Assembly: GCF_014529535.1 (NCBI RefSeq)
Contig: NW_023503608.1
Location: forward strand, 5,816,501-5,880,500
DNA: 64,000 nt
Direction: 5' to 3'
From: Bradysia coprophila
Lineage: Eukaryota > Arthropoda > Insecta > Diptera > Sciaridae
The notes below the pieces were generated by a model. That model was not told the DNA's origin. It ran no database searches and saw only the letters and a list, made by a program, of their open reading frames with translations. Positions 10,401 to 20,099 of the stretch are shown here, one piece after another. How positions within the stretch are numbered: the first letter of the stretch is position 1; each line of letters begins with the position of its first letter. The position numbers and the translations under genes were made by a program.

Positions 10401-13400
10401 TGGACATCGACGGTGGTCTCGCGGTTAGTGCGCTCTTTCTTGATCTGCAAAAGGCATTTGATTGTGTGGACCATTGCATTTTGATTTACAAACTTGAAGT
10501 GGCTGGGATTAGAGGTGGACCGCTTCAGCTAATGCGTAGCTACCTGACGGGTAGGAAGCAGTGTGTGTCTCTGGGTGGAGAGAAGAGTGATTTTAGAGAA
10601 ATTGATATCGGAATACCCCAAGGTAGTGTCCTCGGTCCCTTGCTCTTCCTTATATACATAAATGACATTTTCCGTCTTCCCACCCACGGCGTAGCCGCCC
10701 TCTTTGCTGATGATACAGGTGTGTTCTGCTCAGGTGATACTGTTGAAACGAATGTTGAGCGTTTGAAAAGTGATGCGAAACTGATCAAGGACTTTCTCGA
10801 CGAGAACAGGTTGTCCCTTAATGTAAAAAAGACTAAGTGTATGCACTTCCGACGCGCTGAACGCTTACTTGCAGATTCGGTGACCCTGGAAGACCAGGTC
10901 ATTGAGAGAGTAAGTGTGTTTAAGTACCTGGGTGTCTTGCTGGACGACAAGTTGACTTGGAATTCCCAAGTTACGGAAATGTGTCGCAGGCTGTCGTCTG
11001 TCTGTGGTGTTTTGTGTAAGCTCAAAAGGCTGCTACCGAGGGCAGTGCTCATGAAGGTTTATTTTGCCCTTGCGCACCCTATAATTTGTTACCTGCCGGG
11101 AGCGTGGGGCACTGCGTGTAAGAAGTCTATCGAACAGCTACAAGTTCTGCAGAAGCGTTGTCTGAAGCATGTGAATAGACTTCCCTTGCGTCATCCGACT
11201 GTCGACCTGTTTCGGAGATACTGTCCGAGAGTCCTTAATGTAGACAGTATTGTTAAGTATAGCGTTTGCAGCTTTGTGTATAAGGCCATCGGTAAACAGT
11301 CCTTCTGTAACATACCCTTCCAAGGGGCCTCACATTGCTACAATACGAGAGGAAAGCACCTGCTCAGAGCATCGGCTACTAGGACGAAGAGCGGTGAAAG
11401 GGCGATTTCTGCTCTAGGGTGTAGACTGTACAATTCCTTACCGAATGAGGTTAAGTTTGCTCAGCCGAATTGCTTTCAAGCTCGCCTGAAGGGTTGGCTT
11501 CTAGAGAATCAATACTGATATTTCTGTGACATTTGACTGGGATAGTGTCGATGAGTTGATGGATCATCGGGGTTTTTTTTCATTGGATGCTGGATTTTTG
11601 GTGCGTGAAGGATGCCTCTGCCTCCTGCTCCCCCACGGCAATGCCTCCTAGGCTTACTCCAGCTTGTCTCCCCATTCCTTTCTGATTTATTATCGTATTA
11701 AATTTTTCATTTAATTCTATATTTTTGATTTCCATGCTGTATTTCAAGTAAATTTTTCCATCCTTATTTTTAGGCCAGCTATTGTAAATTGCAGGTCAAG
11801 TTTCATGCTATATTTCAAGGACAATATTTTTTTTATATAATTTTAATTGGTTACTCCTTTAAAGTGTCTCACAGTGGAGAACCGCAATGCGATTTGTTAT
11901 ACTAATTTCATGATGTAGAAATGTTTGAATAAACTAAACTAAACTAGTGACAATGTCACTGTGACATTAATGCTTGAATGAATCGATGCGGTCTTTTCAG
12001 TTTGTTTAGATGTTCAAAAAGGGTAACTTCTTTGTGTTAGTATAAATTGCGGCTAATTAATACTTTGCACAAAGTAAACATCTTCCATATAGTGATTGCA
12101 TTGTACCATAGATATCCTGGTGGTCACAGTTGAACAAAGGAGAAAGAATTGAAATTGACAAAAGATATAGGACTAAGGTGGAAACTCTAAGCAAAATATT
12201 AAATCCTATTAAACATTCCCCATCGTCAACGTCGAGGGTCGGTTTCGGTTTTTTATCTACTGAAATTGTCGCATACAAGAAAAGAAAAAGAAGAAGTAAA
12301 CACTCACTCGTGGATTACATCAGTAAACTGAAACAAAGCCGGATTCCAATTCACAGAAAACGTCCTGAAGTAGTACAAAAGTGAATGGTAGTCCATCCAG
12401 AACACTCCATTATCCACTCTCGTGGCCTGTTTCGGATCGTAATCCAACAATTGCTGCAATTTCTTCGTCCAATGAACAATATCGTATTCGGAGTAATTTC
12501 CTTTCCAACGGGTCTGTGACCATGGATTTTTCAATTGCAGCAATTTGACACCCTAATGATCATTTCCATCTTATGCATTCGGATATAAAATACACAGAGA
12601 ACAAGAACGCTTCAACTTACATCAATTTCTCGCATATCCAAAACTGCATATGCATGACGTGCAACCAAACCAGAACGTTTCACTTCTTCTTCAGAAATTT
12701 CAGTACTAGTTATGACGGTAATTAAGCACCGACCGTCGTTAATTGCAGTTTTTAGTTGGTCAAACAAATTGTTGGTATTGAAATTGGGATCGTCATCCTG
12801 GACTTGAATAAGTTCCGGTATCCATCCAGTTAGAGCGTGTAGATCACGACCCTGTAACAAATTCTTTGTTAATTGAAAATCGTATGCGTGGACAACACAG
12901 TCATTATATACCCCATCCGAACCTGGAAAATTGTATCCGCCCATCAATTTCATGTAGGCCTTCTCTAGCAAAGATACCCAAAACTCCGACTGATTGCTGG
13001 AATGTGCACATAACAGTTGATTATATTGTGAAACGGGTAGGTAGTCATCTATGACGATCTTTCGCTCTATGCCGTTCATGTGCAATTTAATCGCATATTG
13101 TCCGCACGGATTGTAAACGGGTATGTTGTCGATATTTCTCGGATAAATTGTCGATGTGATCAATGGTTTGGCGAATCGTTTCTCGTAGTGAGCAGCGACG
13201 ACCAGCGATGAAAGAAACGAACAATCGCCCACAACGGATTGTCTAACGCTGTTCCAATCAACATGTTCACCGTACACAATTTTTGGTTTTTTGTTCTTAC
13301 AAATTTCGTCGATTCGTTGCCATTTTACAGAATGCTTGCTTTGTAAGGGTGATAATTCGAGAAAACCGTCCTAGAAAGAAAATAAAATCGTCTGCTGTTA

Positions 13401-13560
13401 CGACTTCCTGTTGAAATGTCTTATCAGTACACACCTTATCAGTAAATTTTCCCGGGACCGTATATCGGTCCAGTGTGTCGTCATCCGTAAATGGAAGAAA
13501 TATCCTCGAATTGTCACACGATGTGTGGGCCAATATTTCCTTTTCCTCGTCAGTTAGCAT
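4416..13560 (-). CDS. Calpain-7-like cysteine protease (5' end not resolved)
   Basis: Intracellular cysteine protease of the calpain-7/PalB type. Exons in coding order: 13560-13435 (5' limit uncertain), 13370-12621, 12552-12308, 4988-4789, 4717-4636 and 4575-4416. All junctions are GT-AG and keep phase, giving 520 residues here. The catalytic triad is complete: Cys92 in VVGDCSF, His281 in HAYAVLD and Asn301 in LKNPWS. The last three exons encode the C2-like domain (SPQYSLTV, VWILLTTHVT, RINNQHFLAKL, YTLVVSQF). Two parts of the family are not seen: the N-terminal MIT domains, whose exons were not found above 13560, and the final C-terminal domain, because the last exon ends in NFLHF and a stop. 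The intron 4989-12307 contains U5 copy 3 and an antisense LINE. It is either a shortened gene or an incomplete model. Confidence 0.8.
5780..5903 (-). ncRNA. U5: U5 spliceosomal snRNA, copy 3 (intronic)
   Basis: The minus strand starts at about 5903 with GUACUCUGGCUUCUCUUCAG. Loop I is intact, and the Sm-like site and GAAA-capped 3' stem match copy 2. One difference is in the first stem: UAUCG to UUAUCG at about 5881-5884. It sits inside the large calpain intron on the calpain strand, about 80 bp from the start of the LINE. Confidence 0.92.
5941..5966 (-). promoter_or_regulatory. PSE-like element of U5 copy 3
   Basis: ATAATTCGCTAAAATTTGAC core, 38 bp upstream of the RNA start, as in copies 1 and 2. 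Confidence 0.75.
6181..7336 (+). repeat. Three tandem 385-bp LINE 5' monomers
   Basis: The units start near 6181, 6565 and 6950, each beginning around AAGAAATTATCGTGCG and ending in ACTGGTCA. By eye the units are identical; landmark ACTTGTATTGCCG recurs at 6397, 6782 and 7167. The third unit runs directly into the ORF1 region. Such 5' monomers act as promoters in some other LINEs, such as mouse L1; here that role is inferred. Short open frames inside the monomers are repeated by the same period and are not genes. Confidence 0.92.
7398..8540 (+). CDS. LINE ORF1: PHD finger, coiled coil, FP-like domain
   Basis: 380 residues from the ATG at 7398 in context CATCATGG. The frame is open further upstream to about 7296, but without an ATG. 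Residues 5-58 form a PHD-type zinc finger: CSTC, CCVC, HTEC and CTDC give C4-H-C3 spacing. Residues 115-180 are heptad-like (TRLEQQVKTLNRRIDEIEH) and probably a coiled coil. The C-terminal part, from LQINGVPSTDTEELP to GYKYLWTKDGKIFLRR, resembles the RNA-binding FP-like region seen in many LINE ORF1 proteins. The tail is Gly/Arg-rich. The product is expected to coat element RNA and act as a chaperone. It ends 44 bp before ORF2, in a different frame. Confidence 0.85.
   Translation: MVAPLCSTCNKTVTRTKKAVTCCVCSKLTHTECGGIDASTMSAISNGSIEWKCTDCRRKSTRRSVINSGNMAKKPGAKPVAKQNEPDEPVHKGPVTTQKPNANPGVSIEDLGNKISALHQGFEAACNAIDEVRAQMSTLQQISTTLTQHSTLISSNQNKITRLEQQVKTLNRRIDEIEHNTSPPLLQINGVPSTDTEELPAIVVKIGQFIGVNITTENLVSAGRLYRRRYTSAAQSEENVSSSLPTNPNSGVETIPIVVGFTQTSLIREFILAFRRKGAIWTDSVGITSDKLRIFIFEHLTANLRKIYLNAKRFQKANGYKYLWTKDGKIFLRRSDDSMIIRVLPHTDLTKIEVEANHERNQKTNAGGKRGGGRSGVSRR
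8585..11518 (+). CDS. LINE ORF2: endonuclease and reverse transcriptase
   Basis: 977 residues. The N-terminal apurinic-type endonuclease shows QINARS (about residue 43), VVVGETC, YYRPPS, LGDFNFN and FSDHSAV. The reverse transcriptase shows GKSPGVDGVTVKML, SNYRPISILPILNKVFE, FLDLQKAFDCVDH (about residue 617), GIPQGSVLGPLLFLIYIND, ALFADDTGVF (about residue 706) and FKYLGVLLDDKLTW. The catalytic aspartates are present and the frame is uninterrupted. The motif wording places it in the CR1/L2/Jockey group. It nicks the target and copies element RNA in place. Confidence 0.93.
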   Translation: MTNHLKDVLSSNVTNYQCLGSNDPPHFLKSVKVFEDAGLVMIQINARSIDSFSKFNKFKRFITHINRRIDVIVVGETCFRYGTASLHDLPNYDHYPACRDSAGGGLSVYVRDDLRHTFVEKVDLSYYSVVLRLNVCGIDKPVTVIGYYRPPSYRNIPQFLSHFEGVLDRYLDQNCVILGDFNFNLLSNVMMAHSGVSRYANLISSNGFEVCNDRVTRQVKGTLLDHVLCNFSDGTHVTNVTIEVEFSDHSAVLTRFPLVGQTNHRTVSTVVTDYSSMCEALSVSIGLMSQSSPSDSSDYMKAFVDALNEAYAASTTTVVKRVKSSHLLCPWMNDHLLSLIRENNRLYRWSKRRGNRGNPAIKDSLKVSNDEVSRWERYYAEKYYEKLFEDATNPRRMWQRINGVLGRRKRACVIPEMTYKGQKLSDESSKAAALNDFFVEIGKKIASRFRCKANVNKYGTLRSSVHSIFFHPVREQEVSELIARIDNGKSPGVDGVTVKMLKECASVVVPVLTDISNLSLFSGKYPDCLKVAQVVPVFKDGDKSDPSNYRPISILPILNKVFELLVYRRLLAFLDRQNFFYVKQYGFRQKAGTHTAMYEILDRVFLDIDGGLAVSALFLDLQKAFDCVDHCILIYKLEVAGIRGGPLQLMRSYLTGRKQCVSLGGEKSDFREIDIGIPQGSVLGPLLFLIYINDIFRLPTHGVAALFADDTGVFCSGDTVETNVERLKSDAKLIKDFLDENRLSLNVKKTKCMHFRRAERLLADSVTLEDQVIERVSVFKYLGVLLDDKLTWNSQVTEMCRRLSSVCGVLCKLKRLLPRAVLMKVYFALAHPIICYLPGAWGTACKKSIEQLQVLQKRCLKHVNRLPLRHPTVDLFRRYCPRVLNVDSIVKYSVCSFVYKAIGKQSFCNIPFQGASHCYNTRGKHLLRASATRTKSGERAISALGCRLYNSLPNEVKFAQPNCFQARLKGWLLENQY

Positions 13561-15185
13561 GACGTTTTCTGTTGATTCTGTTAAATAAGGTCAAGAACGT
13601 TGATTGGAAAAAATCAACCCATTTATACTCACTGTCAATGCAGACGAGGGTGTCGGATCATTTGCAAGTACCCCGTCGATGGCATAAGTTTCTTATTTTT
13701 AAAATGTTTTGCTGCCACGGAATAAATTTGTTTACCGATGATTGTTTTGATTTTGTGTTTTGTCATTCCATCTGTCAATAAAAATCAAAAAAACAAAGTG
13801 AAGTTGCATCTCAGTTGGTACGTCGCTGTACTTTGGCGGTAAATTCAAATATGTTTTTGTTGTTTGTTCTTTGCGACCTTCTTTATATGATATTCTTTGT
13901 CTATAACCACTTTCATTTTCCAACTTCATTATTCAACATTCTGTTCTTTAGACGAAACAATTTTCCTAATACAAACAACAACTGTGAATGAACGAGAGAA
14001 GCGTTATCTTATCAAATAGAAATGGAAATGCTTTTTGAAGTCAATTTTGAACCGGCCTTCCTTTTCGTGGTCATTCTTCAATTTTCTGCTGTAGGTGTTG
14101 TTGTGGTCTGTCTTGGAAATCCAGACCTTTTATAATCACTGACTCCCAATCCTTTTACGTCTGAATATTATGGAATAATTCCGAAAAAGTATACTGTATC
14201 GAGATTTCAAATCCTTGCGTTGCACTAAAACCAAAATCATTTTGTCATGGTAATACTTTACATGATACGCTACGGGAATGAACAATTTTCGACCTGTCAA
14301 AGGTATATAGAGCATTTTACACAGCGAACATTCCATCATTCTGTTACGAAAATAAAGGACAGAACATAATTGACGTTTTAAAAGCGAGAACCGTTGTAGA
14401 ACGACACCATCTTCCATCAAATCTTCAGCAAATTTGTCTTGTAATCGTACACCTCCATTGTACGACCTTTGGAGACAAGACATAATTAATTTATTTCATT
14501 TGTTAAAATTATTGAAGTACAAGATTTTGCATCAATATGTTCAAAATACTTAAATCACAATGGAAAAGATTCCATACTGAAGCTGGTGGTACGATTTAAG
14601 GTTAAAGCAGCTTCCTTGTGTTTATAGACAAAATAATCTGTTGGCGTCAACTTCTACTATGTCGAAAACATTTGACAAATATTATTTGACCTTACCTTCA
14701 CGCTTCATTTAGCACGATTTAGGTAAAACTCAAGGTACAGTCGAGGAGTCTGATATATAAACGGAAAGCGAATAGCAAGATGACACGGCAGAGTAAAATA
14801 AACCAGGCAGAAAGCGGTTCGTTTTCGAAACGTCAAATAAGGGACCTAATTCACTGTATGAAAATGAACTCAAATAAACACTGACATAAAATGAAAAATT
14901 TTATTCGGAATAAATATAGGGACACAGCGCTCCTGCCTGGTTAAATTTACTATGTCGTGAAGATGACCGTTTGTGTTCAATGTATAGGCTAGTGTTAATA
15001 AAAAATCTTTTACTTCATTTCTTTGATGAGTGGTTTGATAGCCAGTGCGGCAGCCGTACTACGGCTCTAACGCAATATACATAGATTTGCGTAATTTAAT
15101 AATACAAAATTCAGCTGAGATTTTAATAAATTATTTAATTTCATCTAATTAACTGAATAACAAATCAATAAATTGCTAAACAAAA
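13561..15185. other. Region upstream of calpain, no firm gene
   Basis: The calpain frame continues a few codons upstream (TESTENV) to a possible acceptor at about 13580. Further 5' exons should lie here on the minus strand, but none with MIT-domain character could be placed. An open frame on the minus strand at 14136-14483 (115 residues) resembles nothing known to me. Copies of the GAAGTAMAAGATTTTGC repeat lie at about 14510 (+) and 15003 (-). Confidence 0.4.
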
Positions 15186-15646
15186 TTAAGCCTTTGGTAT
15201 GTGGGCACCTTCTGGTCGGTAACCATTTTCATCAGCAACAAAGTTGATTGTGAATACTTGGCCATCGGGAGCGGTCCATGTTACACTTCCTTGAACATTC
15301 AATGCTTCTTGCTCAGTTCCAATGTTCTTGAGTTCAGCTTGTTCTGACCGTGAAATGCCGTTGCTTGTTTCGTAACTGTGAAGAAAATTTTTGATAATTT
15401 TAATTCGAACACTGAATTGTTTAATTAAGAAATCCGATTTGAGATGCTGGATCTAGGAATAAGATCCAACTCTACCATTAAAAAAAAATTGTCACAATTA
15501 CGAGTAAGGATCACTTACGCAAATTTATATCCATCAACGCCAATGTTATCATTTTCGTATTTTAACACAGTTGCGTCTTTTGGGTCATCAACTGGTGCAG
15601 CGAGAGCGCATGCAACGATAGCGGCGAACACAATGATCATCTTCAT
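15186..15646 (-). CDS. Larval cuticle protein, RR-1 type
   Basis: Exons 15646-15519 and 15375-15186, joined over a 143-bp phase-2 intron, give 105 residues. The signal peptide is MKMIIVFAAIVACALAA. The mature protein starts PVDDPKDATVLKYENDN and carries YETSNGISRSEQ, then the RR-1 consensus APDGQVFTINFVADENGYRP, ending in GAHIPKA. This is a secreted, chitin-binding cuticle protein. The intron falls between KFA and YE, as in its neighbours. The ADENGYRPEGAH ending groups it with the 17.3- and 19.6-kb genes, not with the DENGFQPQGDH pair further along. Confidence 0.93.
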
Positions 15647-15764
15647 TTTGGAGATAATTTTTTTACTTTTGGTTTTGTACAAAACGAAAATTAAACACTA
15701 CACACACGACTTGATCGTTTAGAATAAGAAAACTGAATGATGACAAGTTAATTGAATGTTCGGC

Positions 15765-15772
15765 TATTTATA
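15765..15772 (-). promoter_or_regulatory. TATA box of the 15.2-kb cuticle gene
   Basis: TATAAATA on the minus strand, about 120 bp before the start codon. Confidence 0.6.
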
Positions 15773-16429
15773 TTGGAGTGACATTCAAAAAATTGTTGAA
15801 AATTTTTTGGTCGAAGTTAATTTATTCAAGATCTATGTGCAATCGATTTTGCAAATTAGGAGGTAACAAAAAAAACGAAATAAACGTACGACATAATAAG
15901 CGATGCTCTTATGTTTATTTATCGAATTATTAAATTTTCGGTTGTATATTTGAAATATTCAGGTTATTGAAAACGAAGATGAATTTCGCTTTTAATGTCT
16001 TGTAAATTTGACCAGATTTTTTGTTGTTAAATCTCTCTCTATCTCTTTCTCATTCCCCACAAATTTGACCTCTAAGTTCAGATTTATGAGACAGTAAATC
16101 AAAATTGATATCGTAAATTAGATAATTTGATTTTTTGTTGTATTTCTTGTTGGTTACATGATTTATGGGTAATTTCTCAATAATAGGAAGGCCGAAAAAA
16201 AATTAGATGTAGTCAGCAAAATGCAGTCCGCTTTTAAGTTCATATTATTTTGTCCAAGGAAAAAGTGATTAAACTTTCTAGCAAATATGGAAACGATGCT
16301 AATTGTTACTCATTCCATTCATTGCAAGTATTTGATCTTTAAATTGGAATTTGGATTATCTGCTGTGATGACTTCGTAAGATTTCAGAAGACATTAGAAT
16401 TTGACATCATCAACGAAATGTAACATGTA

Positions 16430-16579
16430 CACTCGCGGAATTCTGAAAACCGACACATTTTTTATTTCATGGTTTACTCGTTTCTTGTGAGTTTTGCGTG
16501 CATTTTATTATGGAGAAATCAGAAACTCATGTAAAACACAGAAACAGAAAATGTGTCGGTTTTCAAAATTCCGTGAGTG
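16430..16579. mobile_element. 150-bp mariner-like MITE
   Basis: The left arm, CACTCGCGGAATTCTGAAAA then CCGACACATTTT, pairs with the right arm ending AATTCCGTGAGTG, about 32 bp with few mismatches. It is flanked by TA on both sides (16428-16429 and 16580-16581), as expected for a Tc1/mariner-type target duplication. No coding capacity. Confidence 0.7.
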
Positions 16580-17312
16580 TAGGTGGATTTTTTACAAAAT
16601 CGATTTTTTCGAAGGATTATATGTACGATGAACAAGCCTCAAACATTACTAGCGGTGCGACCTTGACCCCGATCTGATTCTGATATTTATATTTAAGAAA
16701 GTATCAAAGGTATCTTAAATTCTAATTCATATAGGTACCGCAGCAAAGGTTCACATCGTATCCTTGATGTCAGGTATTGGGCTTTCTAGTTATCTTGAAT
16801 GCTTTCATTTTTGAAATGTGCTCTATGGAGTAATTCGTTCCTCATGAAATATTCTTGCACAAAAAATCAAAAGCACAGGATTTTATCAAGTTCAATTTTA
16901 TGGTTGGTCAAGTCCATAGAGGTCAAGTCTTTTTCATCGCTTGTCCTCGCTATGTCCTATAGGTACTTTAAAAATTCAGTACAAAGGAACAATACAGTCA
17001 AACCACCATGAATTGCATTCACTCAGACATGCTCTTATCATTGTATCAATAATTCATTCGCTCATCCATTCATGCATGTATTCAATAATTAATTCATAAT
17101 TCCTATTGTCAACAGCGCTTATGAAATTCAACATTTAACACATTTCCACCTAATCCAAACCAAAAAAAAATTGTTCACTGAATTTAAGCAGTTAAACTGT
17201 TAAAAATCATTTCCATTAGTGATGGCTCTCTTTGTGGGGCATTACGTTGATTAAAAAAAAGTCAATCATTTAATGCAATTTTTTAATGGTAATTTATTGT
17301 TCGGCCAGAGAT

Positions 17313-18716
17313 TTACAAGTGTGGGAGATGAGCACCTTCTGGTCGGTAACCATTTTCGTCAGATACGAAGTTTAATGTGAAAACTTGACCATCTGGAGCG
17401 GTCCATGTGATTGTGCCACGGACTTCGAGGGCTTCTTGTTCAGTGCCCACATTCTTTACGATAGCTTCTTCCGATCGGGAAACACCATCACTTTGTTCAT
17501 ATCTATATGGAACGGTGGTGGAAAAAAGAATTAGTTTCATTTCGTCGAATGTAAGTTTCGTTGTTTAAAGTTTGTAGTTTTTGATTTGCGTCACACTTTG
17601 ACTTTCTGTCGATCATCCAATTATTTGCTTAACTTTGGCCGCTTCAATTATTTTTCTATCATTTTAAATAACCATTGTATATTATACACTGAAGTACTAG
17701 ATTTTGAAATGGATCAAAGTTTAGTCCTTCCGATGATACATGAAGCAACAATGATAGAGTTTAATAGAGCATCTGAATGGATATTTAAACTACAAAAGTT
17801 TGTAAATTTCTTTGTGCCACCGAGAATTGAAATACGACTCTTTTCAGCATTCATTTTAGTGTTGTAAAGTGATTTATTTCAGCACCCGTTTGATGGGATA
17901 TTTCAACACTCAAAGCAGTGTTGTTATGGAATTTGTATGAGTTATTACATCATTCGTTTTAGAAAATGCAAAGCAATGTGATCGATCAAATTTGAAGAGT
18001 GATTGTTTACCATGAAAATTATGATTTTTTGGGCATTTGTCTATTTCAATTCTCGGTTGGCACAAAGCATGATGTGTTACACGTATTGTAATGACATTAC
18101 AATACTTGTAACACAACATACTATTGTATATCAACGTAGAATTGTAGATGCTCATGCATGGCAAAAGTATAATCCACTACATTTTTTGAGTCAGCGTCGT
18201 AGAAAAATGGGAAGTTAGAATTAGAATCCAATTCTCTTTATTATCTCTTTAATTATACTTGTATTACCTATGTTGAGACATTTAGGTAAGTATATTAACG
18301 TAGATGGATAAAGCATTTGGACTTGATATTATTGGTTATTGGATTGTAATCGTTGAAAATGTGACTCTTTTAATTTCTCACACTGTATAGTAATTGTTCA
18401 ATAATTAGGATAAAAAAACTTAATTTCTCTACTTTCTCTTGAGTGCCTCTTTTTAATTAACTTGGTCCGACATTGGTATCAATCAGACAATTGAAATTAT
18501 AATTTTAACCGTTAAGGAACCACCAATAAAAAACAATGGAAGCAACAAAGTCGCACTTTGAACGCAATCACAAAACAAAACGAAAAATACTAACTCGAAT
18601 TTGTATCCAGTTGGATCGACATGGTCGACCGATTGTTTTAAAACGGTAATATCACTATCAGCTGGAGCAGCCACAGCCAATGCAATCACAGCAACGAAAA
18701 CAATGATGAGTTTCAT
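17313..18716 (-). CDS. Larval cuticle protein, RR-1 type, long intron
   Basis: Exon 1 (18716-18595) and exon 2 (17502-17313) give 103 residues. The signal peptide is MKLIIVFVAVIALAVAA. The N-terminal part, DSDITVLKQSVDHVDPTGYK, lacks the YENDN segment of its neighbours and resembles classical Drosophila larval cuticle proteins. Exon 2 reads YEQSDGVSRSEEA, then APDGQVFTLNFVSDENGYRP, ending GAHLPHL. The phase-2 intron is in the usual place but is 1,092 bp, against 69-194 bp in the other six, and the residue at the junction is Glu (KFE) where the others have Ala or Gly. Exon 1 has its own TATA box upstream, which supports it as the true first exon. Exon 2 is close to that of the 19.6-kb gene, which points to duplication or conversion. 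Confidence 0.82.
18074..18114. repeat. Near-perfect 41-bp palindrome in an intron
   Basis: GTGTTACACGTATTGTAATG is followed by one base and then its inverted copy, with 19 of 20 positions pairing. It lies in the long intron of the 17.3-kb cuticle gene. Function unknown. Confidence 0.6.
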
Positions 18717-18811
18717 TTTGAGTTTTTTTTTGTTATTATTTAATATTCACAGATAAGTAAACACAACTAGGAACGTTGATCGACTGATACATTCCGTAGA
18801 TTGATCCTGAG

Positions 18812-18819
18812 TATTTATA
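18812..18819 (-). promoter_or_regulatory. TATA box of the 17.3-18.7-kb cuticle gene
   Basis: TATAAATA on the minus strand, about 96 bp before the start codon of exon 1. Confidence 0.6.
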
Positions 18820-19476
18820 GTAAAGACACTGCAGCTGACTGACCAATATGAACAAAAGAAAAACTATAATCAGGCAATTTGAAATCAAACATATGTACAC
18901 CGTTGCTACCAGTTTTTTTTCTCAATTTAAATAAATTAATTCTACACACCAGATGCAACTCTTCAAAATGGTTACACTTACACAATGACATTTGAGTAGA
19001 CCAGCTTTGAAATTGAAGACGCAGTCTAACAAGCTAATCTAATAAACGTTCCGAATTTGCTAATAGAATTCATCATCAAAAAGGCGATATAAAAGTTATG
19101 ATAAGGTCAAGTCCGTCATATGCAAGGGTATCTCCTTCTGAAAATGGTAAAATGCATATTACCATAATGTCAATGGATCAAACACTAATAGCACTCCTCA
19201 AAAACTATATAATCAAAATCAAAGGTTAATTATTCAAAATTATGTGTCAGTTTTGTGGAGACGACGACAATCAAATTATTAGAATTGGCAATAATAATGA
19301 TGATGATGATGGACTGAATCGATCCGAATTTTGGATTTTTTTTATTTTTATTTTCGTTGTTTCTCTTTTATTTTGCATAATTTTTGGATTTTACTCCTCC
19401 AACAAATTTGATACACATACGGCCACTGGTCTGAATTAATTTATGCACCGAAAAATTGATAACATCTTCCAATGCA

Positions 19477-19485
19477 TATATAAAG
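19477..19485 (+). promoter_or_regulatory. TATA box of the 19.6-kb cuticle gene
   Basis: TATATAAAG, with an ATCAGTTCG initiator-like site about 30 bp downstream and the start codon at 19587. Confidence 0.65.
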
Positions 19486-19586
19486 TCCAGCTGATTTCTG
19501 AATCAGCATCAGTTCGATTTTTGTTCTTTATTCGGCTAAAAGCTCGAAGAAAATACTAATTTTCCTTTGTCTCCAACAAATCAACA

Positions 19587-19961
19587 ATGAAGTGGATTAT
19601 TGTGCTCGCTGTGTTCGTTGCGGTTGTAACTTGTGCTCCAGCTGATGTTGAAGTATTACGTTACGAAAACGACAATATCGGTATTGATGGTTACAAATTT
19701 GCGTGAGTGATTTTAATGACCCAATCCCTAGATCACTGGATTCTAATTTGTTGAAAAATGTTTTAAAACAGATACGAACAAAGTGACGGTGTTTCACGAT
19801 CGGAAGAGGCCGTACTGAAGAATGCCGGTACGGAACAAGAAGCCATCGAAGTCCGTGGCACAATCTCATGGACGGCTCCAGATGGTGAAGTGTATACATT
19901 GAACTTTGTTGCTGATGAAAATGGTTACCGACCTGAAGGTGCTCATCTTCCACATTTGTAA
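19587..19961 (+). CDS. Larval cuticle protein, RR-1 type
   Basis: Exons 19587-19702 and 19772-19961, joined over a 69-bp phase-2 intron, give 101 residues. The signal peptide is MKWIIVLAVFVAVVTC. The short mature N-terminus, APADVEVLRYENDNIGIDGY, leads into YEQSDGVSRSEEAVLKNAGT. The chitin-binding consensus is APDGEVYTLNFVADENGYRP, ending GAHLPHL. The second exon is nearly the same as that of the divergently transcribed gene at 17.3-18.7 kb. The two genes are transcribed away from each other across about 870 bp and may share regulation. Confidence 0.93.
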
Positions 19962-20099
19962 ATACGTGAACGCGTTCGAGCATTCCACCGATTCGATGAA
20001 CAGAATTTTAAAGAATAAGCTGGAGTGTTAAAGCTTTGTTCAATTTTCCTTATTAAACTAATTTTGTTTATGTTTTGAATAATTGTTATTAAACGAATG

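Larger units (their letters stand above)
5982..11946 (+). mobile_element. Full-length CR1/Jockey-group LINE
   Basis: A non-LTR retrotransposon of about 6 kb. In order it has a leader, three 385-bp 5' monomers, ORF1, ORF2, a 3' UTR and a tail ending in TAAACTAAACTAAACTA. Both ORFs are open throughout. A candidate 5-bp target duplication, TAGTG, lies at 5977-5981 and 11945-11949, so the 5' limit is tentative. It is inserted antisense in the calpain intron. The related duplicate at 2.4 kb lacks it, so it arrived after that duplication. A second, 5'-truncated copy lies at 43.4-44.7 kb. Confidence 0.9.

Noticed and set aside
14136-14483. 115-codon open frame on the minus strand upstream of calpain
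   Set aside because: It does not resemble the MIT domains expected there, and no splice path links it to the first calpain exon in phase.
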